Notes: generated from the letters alone by a model not told the origin. DNA of 27,047 bases from Parcubacteria group bacterium GW2011_GWA1_47_8 (GCA_000996605.1 LCOP01000004.1:1-27047); one strand, 5' to 3'. Positions 8,304 to 14,940 are shown, numbered from the stretch's first letter. Translations and numbers: made by a program.

Positions 8304-8323
8304 ATATTTTTAAAAACAGATAT

Positions 8324-9316
8324 TTACTCTCTGCCTCCCACTAAATACTCTTTCAACCCCTCCTCAAACGTGTAGAGCGGTTCCCAGCCGAGTGCTCTGA
8401 CACGCGAACCATCCATCTGATATTTCAAGTCCATACCAGGGCGGTGCGACGGGTGAGTTTTTATTTCTTCTCCCGTTACTTCGCGAGCTTTTTCAATGAG
8501 CTCTTTGGTGGTAAATCCATCATTCAAGGTCACATTATAGACACCCAACCCTTTTTCTAAAATGAGGTCCACTGCCGGAGGAATGTTTTTAACATACAGA
8601 TACTCTCGATATCCCTTCCCCTCCTGATGAAGCGGGATGGAATAACCCTCATCAATGCTCTTTTTGATTGCTGACATGATCTTCGCAGGATCTTGGCGAG
8701 GACCGAAAACGTTGCAAAATCTTGTCTCAGCTGTTTTCCCCGTGAGTGTTGGGTACGTGTTCTCGTACGCAATACGCACAAGCGAGCCGGCCGCCTTTGC
8801 GCACGAATACGGATTCCGCGGAAGCATCACCTTGTCTTCGGACACACGCTCCTCGCATTCCCCGTATACCTCGTCGGTCGAAACATATACGAGTTTTTTA
8901 AGATTGGAAAGATTGCGGCATGCTTCAAAGACATGGAGGGTGCTCAATATGTTCTTGCGGAGCGTGCGATACGGTTCACGGATGGAATAATCGACATCGG
9001 TAACCGACGAAGCATGGATGACGTAGTCCGGATTTTCCTTGAGGATAATATTGACCACTTTCGGATTAGCCATATGGAGAGGATAGTGCATAAAAGAGCC
9101 ATCAATGATCTCCGGGCATGAACCTTCTGAAAGATTGTCAATAACCACCACCCGCCAACCCTTTGCCACGAAATATTCGGTTACGTGAGAGAAAATGAAT
9201 CCCAAACCCCCGGTGATGAGAATCTTGGGTGGAAGGTCTGCGACAGACTCCTCGATTGTCGCTGGAATAAAACGACTCAGTTTTTTCTGCACTAATTTTA
9301 TGAAATGAATTATCAT
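8324..9316 (-). CDS. SDR-family NAD-dependent sugar epimerase/dehydratase
   Basis: A 330-residue extended SDR. It has an N-terminal tail of about 30 residues, then the Rossmann start ILITGGLGFIFSHV (residue 32 on), the acidic strand-2 end VVVIDNLSEG, VIHASSVTDVDYS, the active-site Thr/Asp/Glu motif YVSTDEVYGE and the catalytic YSCAK (Tyr-x3-Lys). STDEVYG followed by FGPRQDP and a late REYLYV is typical of dTDP-glucose 4,6-dehydratase (RmlB) and close relatives. The third glycine of GxxGxxG is Phe (GFIFSH instead of GFIGSH). Its product would be a keto-sugar nucleotide, a plausible substrate for the aminotransferase at 6383-7420. Own promoter at 9340-9348. Confidence 0.85.
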   Translation of the reverse strand: MIIHFIKLVQKKLSRFIPATIEESVADLPPKILITGGLGFIFSHVTEYFVAKGWRVVVIDNLSEGSCPEIIDGSFMHYPLHMANPKVVNIILKENPDYVIHASSVTDVDYSIREPYRTLRKNILSTLHVFEACRNLSNLKKLVYVSTDEVYGECEERVSEDKVMLPRNPYSCAKAAGSLVRIAYENTYPTLTGKTAETRFCNVFGPRQDPAKIMSAIKKSIDEGYSIPLHQEGKGYREYLYVKNIPPAVDLILEKGLGVYNVTLNDGFTTKELIEKAREVTGEEIKTHPSHRPGMDLKYQMDGSRVRALGWEPLYTFEEGLKEYLVGGRE

Positions 9317-9339
9317 AATTCTTGCGTCTAATTTCTAAA

Positions 9340-9348
9340 AATATACCA
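9340..9348 (-). promoter_or_regulatory. Extended -10 promoter of the SDR gene
   Basis: Minus-strand TGGTATATT lies in the 39-nt gap between the GT4 stop (9356) and the SDR start (9316). TATATT is 9340-9345. The expected start near 9333 gives a leader of about 17 nt without a clear Shine-Dalgarno. Confidence 0.5.
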
Positions 9349-9355
9349 CAATTCG

Positions 9356-10444
9356 CTACATGTTACAATTGACGTGTTTTTTCAGGGTAGCTAAAATTTC
9401 GGATAATGTATCAGCCAAATGAGTAAGGTTATGCTCCACGGCATGATGGCGAAAGTTTTTTCTGTACTCTTCTTTTTCATGTTCCAGAAGGGACATTACA
9501 CCGCGCAGTCTTTTCGCCAGATCAGCCACATTCCGCTCTTTCGGCAAGAATTGTTCGGGGAACATATTCTTTACTGATTCATTAGAGGCTACTACAAGAC
9601 ATTCACACGCCATCGCTTCAAGTATGGTCTTGTCAAAACTTCCACGTTGGGTCGCGTTCACGAACAGCTCATGTTGATTATAAATCCGCGGGGTCTCTCT
9701 GGGTGGAACACCCGGATGGAAAACGACCATTCCTTTTTTCCCCAAGAACGCCGCGCTCTCTCTCACTTTTTTATAATATTCTGTATCTTTGTCCGCCGCG
9801 TCACCGTATATATCGGCAACAAACACAACGCCAGAGCTATCGAGGATTTTAAGCGCCTCAATAAATGTATCGACATTTTTTACTGGCGAGATCCTCCCTA
9901 AAAAAAGAATCGAATTATTTTTTCGCTCTACGCTCGCATCGCGTTTAAAAATATCCGTGTCGATGCCCACGGGCATAATACTCGTCTTTTTGAATCGTGC
10001 GGTATAGGAATATTTTGAGGTGCAGAACACATGATTGCAAAGGAGTACGGCGATACGCGTCAAAAGACTACCGACGTAATGATTCCGCCACAAAGTAATC
10101 TTCTTGCCGAGTATCTTCCAAAAAATTCCACCGAGTAAAACATACTCTTGGTTCATATGCACAAACACGGTGTCATAATTTTCGCGTTCGCGCCAGATAT
10201 ATCGATAAAAACGAACGAAATACATCGTCCGCGCAAGTCCGCGTCTTATTCCGCGCAAGTCCGCGTCTTTCTCTTTGCCGAGAGAAAACACCCGTACATT
10301 TTTCGGTAAATCATATTCCCCCACCCCGAGCGCAATGACCGTTACCTGCTCGCAATGCTTTGCAAACTCTGCAACCCACCCGTGGAAAAACCCGAGGACA
10401 TCGTCGTTCATATCTACTTTCTGCGTAAGAATGAGGAGTTTCAT
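9356..10444 (-). CDS. Glycosyltransferase family 4
   Basis: A 362-residue GT-B enzyme. The donor domain begins SILFLGRISPVKNVDTFIEAL (residue about 178), the PVGIDTDIF hinge precedes it, and the acidic motif is RGSFDKTILEAMACECLVVAS, matching E-x7-E type sequences with Ser/Asp at the first position. It follows the YafQ toxin stop by only 2 nt, so it probably shares the toxin-antitoxin transcript. The N-terminal third contains a 22-nt tandem duplication (10228-10269) read in two different frames as DADLRGI and RGLART. Cytosolic; sugar unknown. Confidence 0.87.
   Translation of the reverse strand: MKLLILTQKVDMNDDVLGFFHGWVAEFAKHCEQVTVIALGVGEYDLPKNVRVFSLGKEKDADLRGIRRGLARTMYFVRFYRYIWRERENYDTVFVHMNQEYVLLGGIFWKILGKKITLWRNHYVGSLLTRIAVLLCNHVFCTSKYSYTARFKKTSIMPVGIDTDIFKRDASVERKNNSILFLGRISPVKNVDTFIEALKILDSSGVVFVADIYGDAADKDTEYYKKVRESAAFLGKKGMVVFHPGVPPRETPRIYNQHELFVNATQRGSFDKTILEAMACECLVVASNESVKNMFPEQFLPKERNVADLAKRLRGVMSLLEHEKEEYRKNFRHHAVEHNLTHLADTLSEILATLKKHVNCNM
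10228..10269. repeat. 22-bp tandem duplication inside a GT4 gene
   Basis: Two identical 20-nt copies, TCCGCGCAAGTCCGCGTCTT, start at 10228 and 10250 and are separated by AT. The period of 22 is not a multiple of three, so the two copies are translated in different frames; the reading frame of the gene nevertheless stays open. Confidence 0.85.
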
Positions 10445-10446
10445 TT

Positions 10447-10716
10447 TTATTCAAAGAGGTCGCTGTGGGTTCCTGTTCTCGCAACAAACACTGTTTCTGA
10501 TGTAAGTGTGTACACGAGGAGCCAATCAGATTCAAGGTGACACTCCCAGTACCCTGCATACTCACCCCGTAATTTATGAGCTTTATACTGAACAGGGAGG
10601 TTCCCTTTTGTCGCAAGGATAAAAACAGCTTTGAGAAACTTCTCGACGTCTTTACCTCGCCCCACCATACGCGCTTGGTCTTTTTTTAATATCGGCGAAT
10701 AGTTAACCAAGCGCAT
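10447..10716 (-). CDS. yafQ: YafQ-family mRNA interferase toxin
   Basis: An 89-residue toxin of the RelE/ParE superfamily, YafQ branch. Residues known to matter in E. coli YafQ (H50, H63, D67, W68, H87, F91) all line up with a constant offset of three: H47, H60, D64, W65, H84, F88, within HKLRGEYAGYWECH, SDWLLVY and TGTHSDLF. YafQ cleaves ribosome-bound mRNA in the A site. It lies 12 nt after the antitoxin gene, in the usual order, and its stop is 2 nt from the start of a GT4 gene. All catalytic positions being intact suggests an active toxin. Confidence 0.93.
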   Translation of the reverse strand: MRLVNYSPILKKDQARMVGRGKDVEKFLKAVFILATKGNLPVQYKAHKLRGEYAGYWECHLESDWLLVYTLTSETVFVARTGTHSDLFE

Positions 10717-10728
10717 AGCATATCAAGA

Positions 10729-10992
10729 TTAAGCGACCTTGCGCATTTCTTCCGCAAACTGCTCGTAAGACACCGTTTTATATTTTCCTTTCTTTATATT
10801 TTCAATCGCCTTGCGTGTTTCTGCGTTTGGCACATTGAGAGAAAATGGTATTCCTTTATCGATTGCAATACGTCGATAAAATACATTAATTGCCTCTGAC
10901 GGAGATATGCCAATCTGGGACAATACCATTTCAGCCTTCTTTTTTATTGAAGGTTCTATGCGAGCACGCACGAAAGATGTTTTTGTAGTCAT
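10729..10992 (-). CDS. dinJ: DinJ/RelB-family antitoxin
   Basis: An 87-residue antitoxin with an N-terminal ribbon-helix-helix DNA-binding region (TTKTSFVRARIEPSIKKKAE, then the GISPSEAINVFYRRI block typical of RelB/DinJ) and a C-terminal toxin-binding half ending EQFAEEMRKVA. I placed the start at ATG 10992 (MTTKTSF) because a -10 box ends 6 nt upstream, which makes a longer N-terminus from 11019 unlikely. With YafQ it should neutralise the toxin and repress its own promoter at the inverted repeat 11001-11020. Confidence 0.9.
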   Translation of the reverse strand: MTTKTSFVRARIEPSIKKKAEMVLSQIGISPSEAINVFYRRIAIDKGIPFSLNVPNAETRKAIENIKKGKYKTVSYEQFAEEMRKVA

Positions 10993-10998
10993 ACGTAG

Positions 10999-11026
10999 AT
11001 TGTAGCACACATGTGCCACAACGCAA
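10999..11026 (-). promoter_or_regulatory. dinJ-yafQ promoter (leaderless)
   Basis: On the minus strand: -35 TTGCGT (11021-11026), 16-nt spacer, -10 TACAAT (10999-11004) with a TGC extension. Only 6 nt separate the -10 from ATG 10992, so the transcript should begin at or within 1-2 nt of the start codon. Confidence 0.65.
11001..11020. promoter_or_regulatory. Probable DinJ operator (inverted repeat)
   Basis: TGTAGCACA (11001-11009), a CA centre and TGTGCCACA (11012-11020) form a 9-bp inverted repeat with one mismatch. It fills the promoter spacer and overlaps the -10 box, the usual place for ribbon-helix-helix autorepression. Confidence 0.6.
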
Positions 11027-11029
11027 TAC

Positions 11030-12775
11030 TTAAAGATATTTTACCATATAGGTGCCCTCGAGCGCATACCCGCGCTTTCTGTAGTATTCGCGGACACCGA
11101 TGCCGGAAATGATGGCGAGTTTTTTGTACCCCGCCTCGCGGGCGATGCGTTCCGCCTCGATCAGGAGTTGTTTTCCAAAACCAACATGTTGGCTCTGTGT
11201 ACCCTCGGCACCTATCGGTATGAGCTGTCCGTAGGTATGCAGTTCGCGCACGAGTGCGGCATCACGGAGGACATCGAGCGCGGTCCCGGTAAATTCCTCC
11301 CCGCGTTTGTCCGGCAAGCGCAAACGGAGAAATGATGCGAGTTTCCCTTCATTCAGTTCTTCGAACGAGAGGAATATCTCGCGTCCCGTCTTTGTGCGGT
11401 ACTCGGCACGCGTAAGTGGAAATTTTGCGGGATCCACGACCACCCCGCGTACCTCACGGCAGCGGATACATTTACACTGCCATCTGTTTTTCTTCATATC
11501 AGCCAGAAGCCACTGGCGAAGATTTGAAATCTTGCTTCCCGCTTGAATGTAGGTCGCCGGAATGTCGCGGATCACGCGAATAATGCGCACGTATTTCGGT
11601 ACTTGCTTTTTGGCGCCGGCAAGGACGCGTATCAACTCTTCATCGGTATACGGCTTGAAGCAACCTGCCTGCGCCATAGACGCGGCAGGCAGGCCATGCT
11701 TCCATGTTTCAAAAAGTTCGCTCCCTTCGAGCACCATGCACGGATACACTTTGAGCATGTCGGGTTGGAAATCCTCGCCCGAAAAAAGCTCGCCGAACAT
11801 CGCAATATCGCGCTCGGGTGTCGACCCGGGGAGGTTAGGCATCATATGATACACGACCTTGAGTCCCGCATTGCGCAAACGCTCGGTCGCTTTCATGACC
11901 ACCGCAATCTTCATATCACGTTTCGTCAATTTCAAAATCGCATCGTCGAGATGCTGTACGCCAATCTCGACCTTGGTCACACCAAGCGCGCGAAGCCGCT
12001 CGATCTCATACGTCGTGATATAATCCGGCCGCGTCTCGATCGAGAGCCCGATGATGCGCGCGCCGGCAGTTTCGTTTTCTGTTTGCATTTCGGCAAGAGA
12101 TTTTTCACCTTTTGCAGTTTGCACACCCCCGACCTCGAGAGTACCCGAGGTCGGGGGTGTGTGGGAAAAATTGTTGCACGCACGAAAACATTCTGCGAGA
12201 AATTCCTCCTGATATTTCGGGTGATAGAAGCTCCATGTCCCGCCGATGACGATCATTTCTATTTTGTCGGTATTGTGTCCATTGATTTCAAGTGCGAGCA
12301 GACGATTGGTGACTTGATCATACGGATCAAAGTTGTTCGCAAGTGCGCGCGCCGCGGCAGGCTCTTTAGAAAGATAGCTCTTGGGCATGTTCTCCTCGGT
12401 CGGACAATACGTACAGCGACCGGGACACGGAAACGGTTTGGTGAGGAGCGACACCACCGCCACCCCCGAGTTGCTCCGTGTTTTCAACTTCTTCATCACA
12501 AGTTCGGCATCGGGAGACAGGGGCTCTTCCCCCAAGGAAACCAGCTCCCGATAAAAGGCCAGAATTTCAGCGTTTGTGGGCATTTTGTGCGCCTCGCTCA
12601 CTTTGATCAAGGTGCTATTTTGAGGCCAAATTTTGACCACAGACGAGTGTTTCCCCTCGATATTATGCATTTCACTACGCACGCGAAGAATCCTCTCATA
12701 AAGCCCTTTATCGGCAAGAACCCGCCGCTTGAGGAGGCTCAAATCTCGTTCGGTTTTTATGTCTTGGAAAAGCAT
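11030..12775 (-). CDS. elp3: Elp3-like tRNA uridine-34 radical SAM / GNAT enzyme
   Basis: A 581-residue protein with the full Elp3 architecture: N-terminal substrate region; radical SAM core with the 4Fe-4S cysteines C117, C121 and C124 (CPGRCTYCP); SIETRPDY and VEIGVQHLDD strands; the Cys-rich Zn site CKCIRCREVRG (residues 434-443); and a C-terminal GNAT domain with the acetyl-CoA loop QHVGFGKQ (529-536) and YYRKRGY. Elp3 makes the carboxymethyl precursor of cm5U/mcm5U at the tRNA wobble position. Two in-frame insertions, residues 205-218 and 361-371, are encoded by perfect inverted repeats. It is divergent from a Trm9-like methyltransferase at 12876. The start ATG 12775 has no clear Shine-Dalgarno; GTATAC directly precedes it. 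Confidence 0.95.
   Translation of the reverse strand: MLFQDIKTERDLSLLKRRVLADKGLYERILRVRSEMHNIEGKHSSVVKIWPQNSTLIKVSEAHKMPTNAEILAFYRELVSLGEEPLSPDAELVMKKLKTRSNSGVAVVSLLTKPFPCPGRCTYCPTEENMPKSYLSKEPAAARALANNFDPYDQVTNRLLALEINGHNTDKIEMIVIGGTWSFYHPKYQEEFLAECFRACNNFSHTPPTSGTLEVGGVQTAKGEKSLAEMQTENETAGARIIGLSIETRPDYITTYEIERLRALGVTKVEIGVQHLDDAILKLTKRDMKIAVVMKATERLRNAGLKVVYHMMPNLPGSTPERDIAMFGELFSGEDFQPDMLKVYPCMVLEGSELFETWKHGLPAASMAQAGCFKPYTDEELIRVLAGAKKQVPKYVRIIRVIRDIPATYIQAGSKISNLRQWLLADMKKNRWQCKCIRCREVRGVVVDPAKFPLTRAEYRTKTGREIFLSFEELNEGKLASFLRLRLPDKRGEEFTGTALDVLRDAALVRELHTYGQLIPIGAEGTQSQHVGFGKQLLIEAERIAREAGYKKLAIISGIGVREYYRKRGYALEGTYMVKYL
11664..11693. repeat. Palindromic element inside elp3 (second)
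   Basis: CCTGCCTGC (11664-11672) and GCAGGCAGG (11685-11693) form a perfect 9-bp inverted repeat around 12 nt. On the coding strand it encodes residues 361-371 (GLPAASMAQAG), an extra segment between the conserved ELFETWK and FKPYTDEEL of the Elp3 family. Confidence 0.75.
12122..12161. repeat. Palindromic element inside elp3 (first)
   Basis: CACACCCCCGACCTCG (12122-12137) and its exact complement CGAGGTCGGGGGTGTG (12146-12161) flank an 8-nt loop. The 16-bp perfect stem encodes residues 205-218 (HTPPTSGTLEVGGV), in a region of Elp3 that varies in length between species. Confidence 0.85.
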
Positions 12776-12782
12776 GTATACT

Positions 12783-12866
12783 AGTCAAAAGTCCGAAGTC
12801 GCAAAGTCGAAAGAAGATGCATATCTCTCTTTAAGACTTTCAGACTTTTAACTTTCGACTTAGTCT
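12783..12866. repeat. Heptamer repeats in the elp3 / methyltransferase intergenic region
   Basis: Left block 12783-12813 has AGTC at 12783, 12790, 12797 and 12805 (units AGTCAAA, AGTCCGA and similar). Right block 12831-12866 carries the same motif in the opposite orientation (GACT at 12835, 12843, 12857). AAAGTCGAAAG (12803-12813) pairs with CTTTCGACTTA (12852-12862) at 10 of 11 positions. The blocks lie between the two divergent start codons. Confidence 0.65.
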
Positions 12867-12871
12867 ATACT
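12866..12871 (+). promoter_or_regulatory. Possible -10 box of the Trm9-like gene
   Basis: TATACT lies only 4 nt before ATG 12876; if used, the mRNA would be leaderless. No TG extension and no convincing -35, so this is a weak call. Confidence 0.3.
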
Positions 12872-12875
12872 ACCT

Positions 12876-13571
12876 ATGAACGCGGAATATGCAAACGAAA
12901 TCCTCGCGGCATCGCGAAAAGGCTACGACAAAATATCCTCCGACTTTTCGCATACGCGAAAATGGTTTTGGCCGGAACTTCGGTTTGTCCGCGACCTGAT
13001 TCCCGACGGCGCACACATCCTCGACGTCGGTTGCGGCAATGGGCGTTTTTTGGGAGTACTCGAAGGCAAGTCACTCTCATACACCGGTCTCGATTTTTCA
13101 AAAGAGCTGATTGAGATTGCGCGCGAACAGAATCGTGAACGCGCCAATACAACATTCGTCGTCGGTGATGCGCTCGCACTCCCTTTTGCCGACAAGAGTT
13201 TTGATGTAGTGGTTTCTTTTGCGGTCCTTCATCACATCCCCTCGCACGCCTATCGGGTAGAGTTTCTCCGCGAAATGGCGCGTGTGGTAAAACCGGAAAG
13301 TCTCATCGTTCTTACCGCATGGAATGTGTGGCGCGCGCGGCCGTGGACCATCCTTCTCTTTGCATTCAAAAAATTATCCGGGCTTACCCGCTTGGATTTC
13401 GGCGATGCAATCATTGGTTTTAATACAAAAAAAAACGTGCGCTTTGTACACGCGCTTACCGCGCACGAAATTCGTTCGCTTGCCGAGGAAGCGGGGCTCA
13501 CCGTCAAACGCCTCGAGAAAATCCGCCGCCCCAGTGGCGAAGAAAACTTTTTTGCGATATTGCAAACGTAA
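12876..13571 (+). CDS. Class I SAM methyltransferase, Trm9/ALKBH8-like
   Basis: A 231-residue methyltransferase. Motif I is HILDVGCGNGRFL, followed by YTGLDFSKELIEIA, GDALALPFADKSFD and VVSFAVLHHIPSHAYRVEFLREMARVVKP, then LTAWNVWRAR. The combination GCGNGrfL, DaLaLPF and AVlHHipS.. R...L.E..RVlKP is what I know from Trm9/ALKBH8 enzymes, which methylate the carboxymethyl group on U34 of tRNA. It starts 100 nt from elp3, whose product makes that carboxymethyl group, and faces the opposite direction. The tRNA role is inferred from motif style plus neighbour; a small-molecule methyltransferase of the same superfamily is the alternative. Confidence 0.85.
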   Translation: MNAEYANEILAASRKGYDKISSDFSHTRKWFWPELRFVRDLIPDGAHILDVGCGNGRFLGVLEGKSLSYTGLDFSKELIEIAREQNRERANTTFVVGDALALPFADKSFDVVVSFAVLHHIPSHAYRVEFLREMARVVKPESLIVLTAWNVWRARPWTILLFAFKKLSGLTRLDFGDAIIGFNTKKNVRFVHALTAHEIRSLAEEAGLTVKRLEKIRRPSGEENFFAILQT

Positions 13572-13602
13572 ACGAAGGAAGCTTTCCACACATTTGCTTG
13601 CG

Positions 13603-13612
13603 CCCCCCCCCC
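13603..13612. repeat. Poly-C tract (C10) upstream of secreted-protein gene
   Basis: Ten consecutive C (13603-13612), the longest homopolymer I found in the window, 11 nt before the -10 box at 13624-13629. A TTGCTT sequence lies on the other side (13594-13599). Confidence 0.9.
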
Positions 13613-13620
13613 GTGACAAA

Positions 13621-13629
13621 TGATATACT
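13621..13629 (+). promoter_or_regulatory. Extended -10 promoter of the secreted M23-like gene
   Basis: TGATATACT is an extended -10 (TATACT 13624-13629). The expected start near 13636 gives a leader of about 66 nt. The possible -35 (TTGCTT, 13594-13599) is 24 nt away, too far at the present C10 length. Confidence 0.55.
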
Positions 13630-13644
13630 TTCTTCAGTTTCACC

Positions 13645-13665
13645 TGCCTTGCATCCCGCGAGGCA
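13645..13665 (+). promoter_or_regulatory. Leader hairpin before the secreted M23-like gene
   Basis: TGCCTTG (13645-13651) and CGAGGCA (13659-13665) pair over 7 bp with one G-U; TTTT follows. The short U-run makes a weak attenuator or a simple stabilising hairpin possible. The ribosome site AGGGG lies downstream, about 7 nt before ATG 13702. Confidence 0.35.
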
Positions 13666-13701
13666 TTTTATGTTCCTTCAACAACACAAAAGGGGTAGCG
13701 T

Positions 13702-14907
13702 ATGAAGCGTATTACGATGTTGTTTGCAGTACTCATGCTCAGTGCATGGTTTGCCGTGTCAGCAAGTGCGGTCACGGTGTGGTATCAGCCGATGCCATAT
13801 CCGACCAAAGCGGTAATTGATGCGCGAGCGTCAAACACTGATCCATTGGTTAGCATACCACATATAGTGGACGGTTGGATTACCAACGTTTACTATGGAC
13901 AAAACTTCGTTCAGGATGATCGATTGCAAATCGGAGGATGGGGTGACACATATAGAACATACCTCAAACTTGACCTCTATGGACTACCAAAAGACGTAAG
14001 CGAGGCTGGCTTATTCCTCATGCCTTACGCGAGTGGAGGTAGCTCATCAACAACGTGGACAAATCTGAGCATCATAAACGATAATTGGAACACGGGAATG
14101 ACGTGGAACAACCAACCGGGAGTTACTTCTCTTGGATGGTTGTCGCCGCCAATAGCAAACCAGTGGCAAGGAGTAAATATCACGCAGTGGTACAATGAAT
14201 GGAAGCTGGGTTCAAGGTTTAACTATGGATTTCAAATGAGTCCATGGCAAACCACCAACAAATTCAACATGTTCCGCAGCTCGCGATACGCGGGTGACGA
14301 CTACCGTCCGTTCTTGAGACTTAGCTTCACTCCAACACTTGAGCTCAAGATGCCATTTGACGGGAATTTTTGGAAAGTAACCACCGAAATTGGTGGTACG
14401 GGGTGCAGCTACTTGCATTCGGGACATCAATGGAATGGCTACTTTTCTATTGATTTTTCAGGAAAAGCCGTGGATGCGAGCGGTAATATCGTGTACCCGG
14501 ATCCTTCTGTCGCCAACATTCCTATCCTCGCGGCGGCAGGAGGAACGGTAGTGGAAGTGTCTGAAACAGGAACTGGCGGAGCTGGTTTTTATGTTCGTAT
14601 TGAACACATGGGAACAGGCATAAAAACTGGCTACCTCCACATGAAAACACGCGCGTTGGTTAATGTTGGCAACATTATCCCCCAAGGAAAACTTTTAGGG
14701 TATATGGGGAACACTCCCACAAGCGCAAACATGGGTGTTCATCTTGACTTCAATGTTCAGTACAATGGAAGTGGCTCTAAAGAGCAAGACCCCCTTGCAA
14801 AAGTTGTCATGGACGGCTGGCTCCTTAAGAGTTTTCAGGTGGATAATTGCATCAATGGCGATTCCAACAGGTATTACCAATCATCAAATGTAAAGATAAA
14901 TCCATAA
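13702..14907 (+). CDS. Secreted DNRLRE-type plus M23-like (LytM) protein
   Basis: A 401-residue exported protein. Residues 1-23 are a signal peptide (KR, hydrophobic core, cleavage after ASA). Residues about 60-210 look like a DNRLRE/CBM96-type beta domain (RTYLKLDL, NDNWNTGMTWNNQPG, YRPFLRLSF). Residues about 212-365 resemble an M23 zinc peptidase barrel: VANIPILAAAGGTVVEV, YVRIEHMGTGIKTGYLHM, GVHLDF. The zinc site is altered: the first His of HxxxD is Y247 (D251 is kept) and the second His of HxH is D349, while H313 and H347 remain. It may bind peptidoglycan rather than cut it, or use an unusual site. It has an AGGGG ribosome site, its own promoter and its own terminator. Confidence 0.85.
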   Translation: MKRITMLFAVLMLSAWFAVSASAVTVWYQPMPYPTKAVIDARASNTDPLVSIPHIVDGWITNVYYGQNFVQDDRLQIGGWGDTYRTYLKLDLYGLPKDVSEAGLFLMPYASGGSSSTTWTNLSIINDNWNTGMTWNNQPGVTSLGWLSPPIANQWQGVNITQWYNEWKLGSRFNYGFQMSPWQTTNKFNMFRSSRYAGDDYRPFLRLSFTPTLELKMPFDGNFWKVTTEIGGTGCSYLHSGHQWNGYFSIDFSGKAVDASGNIVYPDPSVANIPILAAAGGTVVEVSETGTGGAGFYVRIEHMGTGIKTGYLHMKTRALVNVGNIIPQGKLLGYMGNTPTSANMGVHLDFNVQYNGSGSKEQDPLAKVVMDGWLLKSFQVDNCINGDSNRYYQSSNVKINP

Positions 14908-14940
14908 ATTCATCTGGCTTTTTGTTGTTTTGTTAGTTTT

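Noticed and set aside
11543..12784. A 413-codon open frame on the plus strand opposite elp3
   Set aside because: It mirrors the elp3 frame, is His/Arg-rich without recognisable motifs, and the minus frame carries all Elp3 signatures; a shadow of codon bias.
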